Origin: Nocardiopsis ganjiahuensis DSM 45031
GTDB lineage: Bacteria > Actinomycetota > Actinomycetes > Streptosporangiales > Streptosporangiaceae
Direction: 5' to 3'
Assembly (NCBI RefSeq): GCF_000341085.1
Contig: NZ_ANBA01000016.1
Coordinates: forward strand, 1-64,000
DNA length: 64,000 nt
Below, piece by piece: positions 45,144 through 53,522 of this stretch (positions are counted from its first letter, which is position 1; the number at the start of each line of letters is the position of its first letter). Both the position numbers and the translations under genes were made by a program. The notes beneath the pieces are model-generated. The model searched no databases. It had not been told where the DNA came from and worked only from the letters and a program-made list of their open reading frames with translations.

Positions 45144-46835
45144 GTGGGCGGTTGGATCACCGACCTGTTCGTCAACACCCCGGAGATCGCGCTCTTCACC
45201 GCGCTGGCCCTGGGCTACCTGTTCGGCAAGGTGCCGTTCGGCCCCATCCGGCTGGGCGGGGTGTGCGGCACCCTGCTGATGGCGCTGCTGATCGGCTACC
45301 TGACCGGAGCCGAGCTCAGCGACGGCGTGAAGAACCTGGCGTTCGCGCTGTTCATCTTCGCGCTGGGGTTCAGCAGCGGACCGCAGTTCTTCGCCAACCT
45401 GAATCGGAAGGGGCTGCGCTACCTGGGCTTCCCGATCATCGAGGTGGTGGCGGTGATCGGTGTGGTGCTGACGTTCACCGTGATCATGCAGCTGGACCAG
45501 GGCACCGCGGCGGGGCTGATGGCCGGCGGCGCCACCGAGTCCGCGGCGCTGGGCACCGCCAGCGAGGCGATCGGTCGGTTGGGGCTGCCCGAGGAGGACA
45601 CCCGGACCCTCCAGAACAACGTCGCCACCGCCTACACCATCAGCTACCTGTGCGGCCTGATCACCATCGTGCTGCTGACCAGCCAGGTCGCGCCCCGGCT
45701 GATGCGGTTCGACCTGCAGAAGGAGTCCGCGAAGCTGTGGCACCGGCTGAGCGGCGGCCACGACGCGCAGCCCGGCGAGCAGCCCGCCCTGCCCGACCTG
45801 GTGGGCCGGGTCTTCCGGGTGGACCGGAGCGCGGGGCGCACGATCGACGACATCGTCCGCTCACTGCCGGGCAGCGCCACCGTGGAGGAGGTCCGCCGGG
45901 GCGACCAGAACGTGCGGCCCGAGGACACCCTCCGTGTCCGGGAGGGCGACCTGCTGGTGGTGGTCGGCCGCCGGGCCGCGCTGGTGGGCGCCGAGGACGT
46001 GATCGGCCCGGAGCAGGCCGAGGAGCCCGACGTGGTGCTCCAGTCCCTGAACGTGGTGCTCACCCACCGCAGGACGCACAACATGCCGCTGAGCGGGATC
46101 AACGAGGTGCTCGGGGCGAAGCTGCGCGGGTCGGTCTTCGTGGAGAGGCTGACCCGCACCGAGAAGGAGATCCCGGCGCTGCCCGGGACCCTGCTCCAGG
46201 TCGGCGACGTCCTCACCCTCCTGGGTGCGCCCAGCGACGTGAAGGCGGCCGGGAGGAAGCTCGGCTACCCGATGGCGTCGCAGTACACCACCGACTTCGT
46301 CTACCTGGGGCTCGGTCTGGTGCTGGGCATCCTGGTCGGGCAGATCGTGATCCCGCTCGGCAACGCCGACCTCACCCTGGGCACCGGCGGCGGAGCGCTG
46401 CTGTCCGGCCTGGTCTTCGGTTACCTGCGGGCCAGGCGGCCCACCTTCGGAACCCTGCACCCGGCCGCCGCGGGCACCATGAAGGACCTGGGCCTGGCGA
46501 CGTTCATCGCCGCGGTCGGGTTGTCCGCGGGACCCTCCGCGCTGCAACTGGTGCAGCAGTACGGGGTGATGCTGCCGATCGCGGCGGTGCTCACCACGCT
46601 CATCCCGGCGACGGTCTCGATCCTCGTCGGCTGGAAGATCCTGAAGATCGAGCCGCCGCTGCTCATGGGGGCGGTCGCCGGTCAGCAGTGCAGCACCCCG
46701 GCGATCAGCCAGGTGGTGTCCACCGCCGGGAACTCGGTGCCGATGATCGCCTACACCATCACCTACGCGATCTCGAACATCCTGCTGCCGCTGACCGGTC
46801 CGATCATCGTGGCCCTGGCCGGCGCGGTGGTGTGA
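45144..46835 (+). CDS. aspT: aspartate:alanine antiporter
   Basis: Membrane exchanger of the AAEx family (563 residues). Two blocks of membrane helices flank a central cytosolic region with two TrkA-C (RCK_C) domains (about 200-370). Repeated motifs GGATESAALGTASEA and GAVAGQQCSTPAISQV, one in each half, are hallmarks of AspT. GTG start follows GAGGAGG. Acts with the preceding aspartate decarboxylase. A strong terminator follows. Confidence 0.92.
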   Translation: MGGWITDLFVNTPEIALFTALALGYLFGKVPFGPIRLGGVCGTLLMALLIGYLTGAELSDGVKNLAFALFIFALGFSSGPQFFANLNRKGLRYLGFPIIEVVAVIGVVLTFTVIMQLDQGTAAGLMAGGATESAALGTASEAIGRLGLPEEDTRTLQNNVATAYTISYLCGLITIVLLTSQVAPRLMRFDLQKESAKLWHRLSGGHDAQPGEQPALPDLVGRVFRVDRSAGRTIDDIVRSLPGSATVEEVRRGDQNVRPEDTLRVREGDLLVVVGRRAALVGAEDVIGPEQAEEPDVVLQSLNVVLTHRRTHNMPLSGINEVLGAKLRGSVFVERLTRTEKEIPALPGTLLQVGDVLTLLGAPSDVKAAGRKLGYPMASQYTTDFVYLGLGLVLGILVGQIVIPLGNADLTLGTGGGALLSGLVFGYLRARRPTFGTLHPAAAGTMKDLGLATFIAAVGLSAGPSALQLVQQYGVMLPIAAVLTTLIPATVSILVGWKILKIEPPLLMGAVAGQQCSTPAISQVVSTAGNSVPMIAYTITYAISNILLPLTGPIIVALAGAVV

Positions 46836-46868
46836 GGCCGCCCCGCCGGCCCGCGTCCCACAGCCGGA

Positions 46869-46916
46869 CACGGACAAGCCCCGGTTCCCTTACGAGGGGG
46901 CCGGGGCTTGTCCGTG
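46869..46916 (+). terminator. terminator of the aspD-aspT operon
   Basis: CACGGACAAGCCCCGG and CCGGGGCTTGTCCGTG pair perfectly over 16 bp, 33 bp after the aspT stop. Confidence 0.8.
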
Positions 46917-46976
46917 GGAGCGGCCTCTGGTGGTATTGGCGGGGGTGACCGGCATCACGGCACCCACTGGCGCACA

Positions 46977-47028
46977 GAGCACGCGCGGGCGTGCTCGAGG
47001 AGAGTCGGCGCACGCGCGGGCGTGCGCC
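46977..47028. repeat. twin hairpins sharing GCACGCGCGGGCGTGC
   Basis: The 16-base inverted repeat GCACGC-GCGG-GCGTGC occurs twice, at 46979-46994 and 47010-47025, exactly 31 bp apart (three helical turns), each with its own extended complementary flank. They lie directly upstream of the PucR-type regulator gene and look like a pair of operator or mRNA leader elements. Confidence 0.6.
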
Positions 47029-47063
47029 GAAGGGCTCCGCTGTGCGTCCGCGCCGGAGGTGAC

Positions 47064-48308
47064 ATGTCGTACCGACTACGGGAGGGCGGCCGCGGCGCCC
47101 TCGTCGCGGACCTGCCCCCGGCACTGGGAGCCGAGCTCCGCCCCCTGGTGCCGCACCTGGTCGAGGAGGCCGTGGACGCTGTCCGCCGCCGGGCCGAGGC
47201 CCACTCCCAGCCCTTGGAACCGTCGCACGTCGAGTCGGTCAGGACCGTGATCGGTGTCGCGGTGCACACCTTCCTGGACCGGGTCGAACATGCCTCCGAG
47301 GCGGAGGACTCCGAGTCCGAGGAGGCCGGGGCCGGACAGCCGGACTCCGTCGCCAGGACCTTCCGTGCGTTCGGGGCGGGCGAGGCCCGCCAGGGGCGCA
47401 CCCTGGAGTGCCTGCACACCGGTCTGCGCACCTCGGCGGCGGCGGCCTGGCGGCGGCTGGCCCGGGCCGAGTCGGTCGACCGGGACCAGATGGCCGCGCT
47501 CGGCGAGGCGCTCTTCTCGTTCCAGGAGGAGATCTCCGCCGCCGCCGCGGAGGGCCACGCCCAGGTGCGCGGGGCCGGGGTGGAGGCGTTGCGGCGCCGC
47601 CGAGCCCGGCTGCTGGAGGTGCTGCTGGCCGAGGCCGGGACGGAGCCGGAGGCGCGGGCGCTGTCGACGCTGGCGCGGTCCGCCCGGTGGCGCCTGCCCG
47701 AACGGGTCGCGGTGGCGCTGCTGCTTCAGGAGGGTGCGACGGCAGCGGTGCCGGTGCCGCCCCCGGACGTGCTGGTGGACCTGGACCGGCTGGAGCCGTG
47801 TGCGCTGGTACCCGATCCGGAGGGGCCGGGGCGGCTGCGGTCGCTGGAGCGCTCGCTGCGGGGGTGCTGCGCGGTGCTGGGGCCGACGGTGCCCCTGGAC
47901 GGGGCCCCGGCGTCGTTGTCCCGTGCACGGGAGCTGGCGGAGCTGGTGCGGACCGGCGTGGTGCCCGGGTCCGGGGTGCTGCGGTGGGGCGACCACCTTC
48001 CGGAACTGCTGCTGTCCCGGGACACGGCCCTGGTCGCCGAGATGGCCCGCACCCGGCTGGCGCCGCTGGAGGGGATGCGGGCACCGCAGCGGGAGCGGAT
48101 GGCCGACACCCTGCTGGCCTGGCTGGAGTCGGGCTTCAACGCCAACGAGGCGGCCGAGCGGCTGCGGATCCATCCCCAGACCGTGCGGTACCGGATGCGA
48201 CAGCTGGAGGAGCTGTTCGGGCCCCGGCTGCGGGAACCGGGGGCCCGGTTCGAGTTGGAGCTGGTGCTGCGGGCGCGCAGGCTGTTGGGGCCCCTCGGTC
48301 CGGAGTAG
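47064..48308 (+). CDS. PucR/CdaR-type helix-turn-helix regulator
   Basis: A 414-residue regulator. The C-terminal HTH is the PucR/CdaR type: LLAWLESGFNANEAAERLRI then HPQTVRYRMRQLEELFG. The N-terminal two thirds is helical with GEARQGRTLECLHTGLRTSA and resembles the RsbRD-like/GGDEF-derived sensory part of actinobacterial PucR proteins. ATG 47064 follows GGAGGT. The effector is unknown; the twin hairpins upstream may be its own binding sites. Confidence 0.85.
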   Translation: MSYRLREGGRGALVADLPPALGAELRPLVPHLVEEAVDAVRRRAEAHSQPLEPSHVESVRTVIGVAVHTFLDRVEHASEAEDSESEEAGAGQPDSVARTFRAFGAGEARQGRTLECLHTGLRTSAAAAWRRLARAESVDRDQMAALGEALFSFQEEISAAAAEGHAQVRGAGVEALRRRRARLLEVLLAEAGTEPEARALSTLARSARWRLPERVAVALLLQEGATAAVPVPPPDVLVDLDRLEPCALVPDPEGPGRLRSLERSLRGCCAVLGPTVPLDGAPASLSRARELAELVRTGVVPGSGVLRWGDHLPELLLSRDTALVAEMARTRLAPLEGMRAPQRERMADTLLAWLESGFNANEAAERLRIHPQTVRYRMRQLEELFGPRLREPGARFELELVLRARRLLGPLGPE

Positions 48309-48325
48309 GGAACATACCGAACGGT

Positions 48326-48365
48326 CGGGATGTCCCCCGCGCACCGGTGCGCGGGGGACATCCCG
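48326..48365. terminator. perfect 40-bp palindrome, bidirectional terminator
   Basis: Twenty bases ending ...CGCGCACC (centre ACCGGT) are followed by their exact complement. It sits 17 bp after the PucR-type gene and 26 bp before the end of the convergent LLM gene. Confidence 0.75.
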
Positions 48366-48391
48366 GACGAGGGGGCCGGGGTCGCGGCGGA

Positions 48392-49357
48392 TCAGCCCCG
48401 GGGAGCCAGCGCGCGGATCACGTCGGCCGGGTCCAGGCTGGGCGGGGCGATCGGCGCGATCACCGGGGTGCTCACCCCCGCCTCCACGTAGGCCTCGATC
48501 CGCTCACGGCAGTACTCCGCGGGACCGTGCACGATGAGGTCGTCGATGACGGAGTCCGGGATCGCGGCGAGCGCCCCCTTGCGGTCGCCGTCATCCCACG
48601 CCTTCCACATGGGACCGAGCTCCTCGCGGCCCAACCACTCGTGGAAGGCCCGGTAGACCGGCACGTTCAGGTAGGCCGAGATCGCCCAGCGGCCGATCTC
48701 GCGCGCGGTGTCGGGGTCGGTGTCGGGGATGGCGAAGATCCGGGCGACGACCTCCTTCTCCTCACCGAACTCACGCACGATCGGGGCGACCGTGCGCACG
48801 TCCTCGGAGGACAGCCAGTTGATGATCGCGCCGTCGGCCTCCCGCCCGGCCAGGCGCAGCATGCCCTGGCGCAGCGCGGCCACCAGGATCGGCGGCTGCT
48901 GCTCGGGGACCGCCCCGAGCGTGAAGCCCTTCACGGAGAAGGTGTCGTAGTCCGCCTTGACCTTCCGGCCGGTCAGCGACTCGCGCAGGAAGCGCACGGT
49001 GTCGCGGACCTTCTTGTAGGGCTCCTCGAAGGGGATGGAGTTCCACCGCTCCACGATCACGTTCGAGGAGGTGCCGATCCCCAGGCTGAAGCGGCCCGGA
49101 GCGGCGGCGGCCATGGTGGCCGCGCTCATCGCGAGCGTGGCGGGCCCGCGCGTGTAGGCGGGCACGATCGCGGTGCCCAGGCGCAGCTGGGGCGCCCACA
49201 CGCTGGCCAGGGCCAGCGGCGTGAACGCGTCGGTGCCGTTGGCCTCGGCCGACCAGGCGTCGGTGTAGCCGAGGTCGGGCAGCGACTCGAAGAGGGCGCG
49301 CTGGTCAGCCAGGGGGATGCCCTCGAAGGGGACGGTGATGCCCCAGCGGTCGGTCAT
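48392..49357 (-). CDS. F420-dependent LLM-class oxidoreductase
   Basis: TIM-barrel oxidoreductase of 321 residues in the luciferase-like family, probably F420-linked (RLGTAIVPAYTRGPATLAMS and GRFSLGIGTSSNVIVERWN are typical). ATG 49357 follows AGGAG. Substrate unknown. It shares only the fold with the other LLM gene at 25745. Confidence 0.85.
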   Translation of the reverse strand: MTDRWGITVPFEGIPLADQRALFESLPDLGYTDAWSAEANGTDAFTPLALASVWAPQLRLGTAIVPAYTRGPATLAMSAATMAAAAPGRFSLGIGTSSNVIVERWNSIPFEEPYKKVRDTVRFLRESLTGRKVKADYDTFSVKGFTLGAVPEQQPPILVAALRQGMLRLAGREADGAIINWLSSEDVRTVAPIVREFGEEKEVVARIFAIPDTDPDTAREIGRWAISAYLNVPVYRAFHEWLGREELGPMWKAWDDGDRKGALAAIPDSVIDDLIVHGPAEYCRERIEAYVEAGVSTPVIAPIAPPSLDPADVIRALAPRG

Positions 49358-49560
49358 GGCGACTCCTGTCGGTGGGCCGGTCCGGCCGGGTCCTGTCGCC
49401 CGAACCGAACCGGGTTCTTGTCCGGTCTCGGCACGACCGTACCCCGCGCCCCCTTCCGCGCAGTAGACCGCCTCCGGGGCTCGAGGGGCGTATGTTCGGT
49501 GGCGGGCCCGCCTGCGGCGGGCCGGTACGGACATCCACGAGCACGAAGGAGGCCATCGCC

Positions 49561-50091
49561 GTGGCCAAGCCGCCATCTCCCTACGACTTCCTGCCCCGGG
49601 TCGACTCGTTCACCGTGACCAGCGACGACGTCACGGACGGGCAGCCCCTGTCCAAGGCGCAGGTCAGCGGGATCATGGGCGCCGGGGGTGGGGACGCCTC
49701 CCCGCACCTGTCCTGGAGCGGTTTCCCCGAGGGGACCCGGAGCTTCGCCGTCACCTGCTTCGACCCGGACGCGCCCACCGCGAGCGGGTTCTGGCACTGG
49801 GCCGTCTGCGACATCCCCGTCGACGTCACCGAGTTGGCGACCGACGCGGGCAACGGTTCCGGCCTGCCGGAACAGGCCGTGACCCTGCGCAACGACGCCG
49901 GGAGCCACCGCTACATCGGTGCCGCGCCGCCCGCCGGGCACGGCCCCCACCGGTACTTCTTCGTGGTGCACGCGGTGGACGTCCCGAGCCTGGGCGTGGA
50001 CGCCTCCGCGAGCCCCGCGTTCCTCGGCTTCAACCTGTTCTCGCACACGCTCGGCCGGGCGATCGTCACCCCCACGTACGAGCAGAAGTAG
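49561..50091 (+). CDS. YbhB/YbcL-family (PEBP-like) protein
   Basis: Soluble phosphatidylethanolamine-binding-protein-like fold, 176 residues. The anion-pocket motif DPDAPTASGFWHWAV, a following GxHRYxF-like HGPHRYFFVVHAV and the C-terminal helix FNLFSHTLGRAIVTPTYEQ (in order) are clear. Bacterial members are of uncertain function. GTG 49561 is 9 bases after AAGGAGG. Confidence 0.88.
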   Translation: MAKPPSPYDFLPRVDSFTVTSDDVTDGQPLSKAQVSGIMGAGGGDASPHLSWSGFPEGTRSFAVTCFDPDAPTASGFWHWAVCDIPVDVTELATDAGNGSGLPEQAVTLRNDAGSHRYIGAAPPAGHGPHRYFFVVHAVDVPSLGVDASASPAFLGFNLFSHTLGRAIVTPTYEQK

Positions 50092-50306
50092 GGCTTTCCG
50101 CCCCGTCTCCGGAGGGCGGGTGCCGCGCTCGGCGCGGCGCCCGCCCTCCGCCCTCCCCTCCCGGGGCCGTCGGATACACGCGCGAGGGGCCGGTCCGGTT
50201 CACTTCGCAACCGCATCTGGCCATTCACAAGCCCCGGGGACCCTCCCCCGTCTAGGCTCGGTCCATCCCCCGGCCCACACAGAACATGCCTGGAAGGGTT
50301 CAGCTG

Positions 50307-51401
50307 GTGCCACAGCAGTCTTCGAGGAAACCGACCGTCGTGGTCACCACAGCGGGTTCTGCTCCGACACCCGGAACCATCCTGCATCTGCGCGAACACG
50401 GGTTCCGGGTGGTGGCCACCGACGTGGACCCCGCCGCACCCGGCCTGTACCTGGCGGACCGCGGCTACCTGGTCCCGCCAGGCGACAGCGAGGCGTTCCT
50501 GCCCCGGATGCGCTCCCTGTGCGCCGAGGAGCAGGCCGTGGCCGTGGTCCCGCTGGTGGACGAGGAGCTCGTCCGGGTGGGTGAACTCGCCAAGGACGGG
50601 GTGGCCGTGCTGTTGCCCCGCCTGGACTTCGTCACCACCTGTCTGGACAAGTACGTCCTCATGCAGCAGCTGGAGGACGCCGGGATCGGGGTGCCCCGCA
50701 CCTGGCTGGCCTCGGAGTGGCCCACCGGCGCCGCCGACGCCTCCCCCGACGGCCTCATCGTCAAGCCCCGCAGCGGGCGCGGCAGCCGGGGCGTGATGGT
50801 CGTCGACTCCACCCGCGACATGGCCCGCGTGGTCTCCGAGAGCGGGTACGCCGCCGACGAGCTGATCGTCCAGGAACGCGTCACCGGTCCCGAGTACACG
50901 GTGTCGGTCGTGGTCTGGCGCGACGGCGACGTACAGGCGGTGGTGCCCAAGGAGGTACTGCTCAAGCAGGGGGTCACCAAGTACGCCATCACCCGGCGCA
51001 ACCCCGAGGTGGTCCGTACCTGTCGGGCGGTCCAGACCGCGCTGCGCGCGGACGGCCCGTTCAACGTCCAGCTGTGCCTGGACGGGCGGGGGCGGCCCAG
51101 GGTCTTCGAGATCAACCCGCGGTTCTCGTCCACGGCCGCGCTCACCGTGGCCGCCGGGGTCGACGAGATCGCCGGCCTGCTCCGGCAGGCGGTGTGCGAC
51201 GGACCCAGGCTGGACGACGAGTGGCGCGAGGGGGTGGCGATGGTCCGGAGGTGGACCGACGAGTTCATGCCCGAGGCGCGGTTCGCCGCACACGGGATCT
51301 CCCCCGCGCCGGCCCCCAGCTCGAGCGGGGCGGGTTTCGCCCTGCCCGGGTCGGTGTCCACCGGCGACCAGCCCCCGATCGTCCCGGTGCGTGCGCGGTG
51401 A
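50307..51401 (+). CDS. ATP-grasp ligase, CarB-like
   Basis: A 364-residue ATP-grasp protein. After an N-terminal Rossmann part (VVVTTAGSAPTPGTILHLRE) the ATP-grasp core shows LIVKPRSGRGSRGVMVV, then IVQERVTGPEYTVSVVVW and the Mg-binding FEINPRFSST. It resembles carbamoyl-phosphate synthase large-chain domains used in peptide or amino-sugar ligation. Start at GTG 50307 behind GGAAGGG. It overlaps the next gene by GTGA and so probably acts with it on a phosphorylated metabolite or its product; identity unknown. Confidence 0.82.
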   Translation: MPQQSSRKPTVVVTTAGSAPTPGTILHLREHGFRVVATDVDPAAPGLYLADRGYLVPPGDSEAFLPRMRSLCAEEQAVAVVPLVDEELVRVGELAKDGVAVLLPRLDFVTTCLDKYVLMQQLEDAGIGVPRTWLASEWPTGAADASPDGLIVKPRSGRGSRGVMVVDSTRDMARVVSESGYAADELIVQERVTGPEYTVSVVVWRDGDVQAVVPKEVLLKQGVTKYAITRRNPEVVRTCRAVQTALRADGPFNVQLCLDGRGRPRVFEINPRFSSTAALTVAAGVDEIAGLLRQAVCDGPRLDDEWREGVAMVRRWTDEFMPEARFAAHGISPAPAPSSSGAGFALPGSVSTGDQPPIVPVRAR

Positions 51402-52186
51402 ACGCCCAGCACGCCCTCTCCGAGGCCGTGGCGTCAGCGGTCGTGGAGGTCGGCGGGCTGCTGCGCGACTGGCGTTGCGACCCCTCGGCGCGCAGCGGCG
51501 TGTGGGAGGGCAGCCAGTTCAAGGCCGAGGCCGACGCGATGGCCCACCGGGCGCTCTCGCAGCGGCTGGCCGCGATCGACGGACAGATCCCGGTGGTGAG
51601 CGAGGAGGACCCCGCGTCGCTGTCCCGTGAGCGGCCGCCCCGGTACTGGCTGATCGACCCGATCGACGGAACGGCCAGCTACGTGCACGGGTTCGACGGG
51701 TACGTCACCCAGGCCGCCCTGGTCATCGGGGATCACCCCGAGGTGACGGCGGTCTTCGCCCCCGAGAGCGGGGTCCTGTACACGGCCGTGCGCGGCCAGG
51801 GCGCCCGGCGCAACGGCAGGCTCCTGCCGACGCATCCGCCGACCCCGCCCGGGCACGGAGTACTCACCGACAACACCCCCGAACCCTCCGGCATCGCCCG
51901 GCGCGTGTACGACCGCTTCGGCTACGGCGAGTACCTGGAGAGCGGCAGCATCTCGTTGAAGCTGTGCCGGATCGCCGAGGGCGACGCCCACCTGTTCGTG
52001 AAGGACGTCCCGGTGCGCGACTGGGACGTCGCCGCACCCGGTCTGGTCCTGGCCGAGACGGGGGGTCTGGTGACCCGTCTGGACGGCACCGGGTTCACCT
52101 ACCGGGGGTCCTTCGAGCACACCGGTCTGGTGGGTGCGGCCGATCCCTCGACGTGTCGTGCCGTGGCTCACTGGATAGCAGCCTGA
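51398..52186 (+). CDS. inositol monophosphatase-family phosphatase
   Basis: A 262-residue Mg-dependent phosphatase of the IMPase/CysQ family. Metal-binding residues are visible: Glu69-Glu70-Asp71 (SEED), Asp87-x-x-Asp90-Gly-Thr (LIDPIDGTASY) and VRDWDVAAPGLVL. Could act on inositol phosphates, 3'-phosphoadenosine phosphate or histidinol phosphate. GTG start overlaps the ATP-grasp gene by 4 bp, so the two form one translational unit. Confidence 0.85.
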   Translation: MNAQHALSEAVASAVVEVGGLLRDWRCDPSARSGVWEGSQFKAEADAMAHRALSQRLAAIDGQIPVVSEEDPASLSRERPPRYWLIDPIDGTASYVHGFDGYVTQAALVIGDHPEVTAVFAPESGVLYTAVRGQGARRNGRLLPTHPPTPPGHGVLTDNTPEPSGIARRVYDRFGYGEYLESGSISLKLCRIAEGDAHLFVKDVPVRDWDVAAPGLVLAETGGLVTRLDGTGFTYRGSFEHTGLVGAADPSTCRAVAHWIAA

Positions 52187-52312
52187 CCTGCGACGACAGC
52201 ACCCCGGCGCGCTCCGCGGCAAGGCCCGGAGAACTGACCCCTCCGAGCACTTTCGCGCACCGGGAACGACACGTATGGTGTGGTCACCAACTCGCGCTTT
52301 TGGGGGTGGGAA

Positions 52313-52768
52313 GTGGAGGCCCAACGTCTGCCGCTGAACCAGATGCGCGCCTCGGACACCGAGCGGGACCTGACGGTCGACCGCCTCGCGGTGGCGTACT
52401 CCGAGGGCCGTCTGGACCACGAGGAGTACGAGCGCCGGGTGGGCGCGGCACTGACTTCTGTCCTGGTCGGTGAGCTCCGCTCGCTGACCGCCGACCTCCC
52501 CGGACCCGAGGGCCCGATCCCGCTGCCGAGGTCCCACCGCGAACGCTACGCCGCCTCCGAGCCCAGGACCGCGCTCGTGCCCTGGGAGGAATGGGGCGAC
52601 GAGTGGCGCTGGTGGCTGGGCGTGGCCGGCCTGCTGACCGGAGTCTGGGGTGTGGCCAGCCTGCTCGGCGGCGAACTGGTGCCGTACTGGCCCCTGGTCC
52701 CGCTGGGCATCTGGGCGGCCGTGCTGCTGGCCTCGGCCATCTGGCCCAGCGAGGAGGAACCGCCCTGA
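52313..52768 (+). CDS. DUF1707 membrane protein
   Basis: A 151-residue protein with an N-terminal DUF1707 (SHOCT-like) domain, RASDTERDLTVDRLAVAYSE followed by GRLDHEEYERRVGAALT, and two C-terminal membrane helices (about 97-117 and 122-142). Widespread in actinobacteria, function unknown. GTG 52313 has GGGGGTGGGAA upstream; an ATG ten codons later is possible. Confidence 0.85.
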   Translation: MEAQRLPLNQMRASDTERDLTVDRLAVAYSEGRLDHEEYERRVGAALTSVLVGELRSLTADLPGPEGPIPLPRSHRERYAASEPRTALVPWEEWGDEWRWWLGVAGLLTGVWGVASLLGGELVPYWPLVPLGIWAAVLLASAIWPSEEEPP

Positions 52769-52823
52769 ACCCGGGCGTGCGCCCCGGCCCGCGGCGGTTC
52801 AGCCGGCGGCGGCTCCTGACGGC

Positions 52824-53315
52824 TCAGCCGACGGCGTGGAGCCAGCGGACGGGTGCGCCGTCTCCCGCGTAGCGGAAGGGTTCGAGTTCCTCGTCCCAGG
52901 CACGGCCGGTGAGCCGGTCGAGTTCGGCGGCCAGGTCGGCGCCCTCGGCGGCGGTGGCCATGGCGGCGCGCAGCCTGCCCTCGGGCACGAGGACCTCGCC
53001 TGCGGCGCTGGTGATGGCGGTGAACACACCGAGCGAGGGCGTGTAGCTGTAACGCATGCCGTCACAGCCGGGCGACCCCTCCTCGGTCACCTCGAACCTC
53101 AGGCGCTGCCACGCGTTCAGCGCTGAGGCCACCTCCCCCGCGGTCCCCGGCTTCCCCTGCCAGTTGAGCTCGGCGCGATGGTGGCCGGGAGCCGCCGGTT
53201 GGGCGACCCAGTCGAGTTTCACGGGTACTCCGACAACACCCGCGACCGCCCACTCCACATGTGGGCACAGCGCCGCGGGCGCGGAGTGGACGTACAAGAC
53301 GCCGCGTGCGGACAC
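52824..53315 (-). CDS. DUF3145 family protein
   Basis: A 163-residue actinobacteria-specific protein. The family sequence is unmistakable: ARGVLYVHSAPAALCPHVEW, ELNWQGKPGT, RFEVTEEGSPG, and the C-terminal AWDEELEPFRYAGDGAPVRW. Cytosolic, function unknown. GTG 53315 follows AGGAGG. Divergent from the sigma factor gene. Confidence 0.92.
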   Translation of the reverse strand: MSARGVLYVHSAPAALCPHVEWAVAGVVGVPVKLDWVAQPAAPGHHRAELNWQGKPGTAGEVASALNAWQRLRFEVTEEGSPGCDGMRYSYTPSLGVFTAITSAAGEVLVPEGRLRAAMATAAEGADLAAELDRLTGRAWDEELEPFRYAGDGAPVRWLHAVG

Positions 53316-53522
53316 CGAACCTCCTGTTACGAACGAGTGCGCTTCCCCGACGCTCTCGTACTCGAGAAGGTTGCATACCCGCCTGAATGCCTTTTGCCCC
53401 ATTGTGCCCCACGGGCACCCTAGGAACCATCTCGCACGCTGGTATTTTCCAGCGTTCCCACCGCACCCGGGACACCCAGAGATTAGCGTGTGCCACAGGT
53501 GGCGACAGGGAGTCCGATCATA

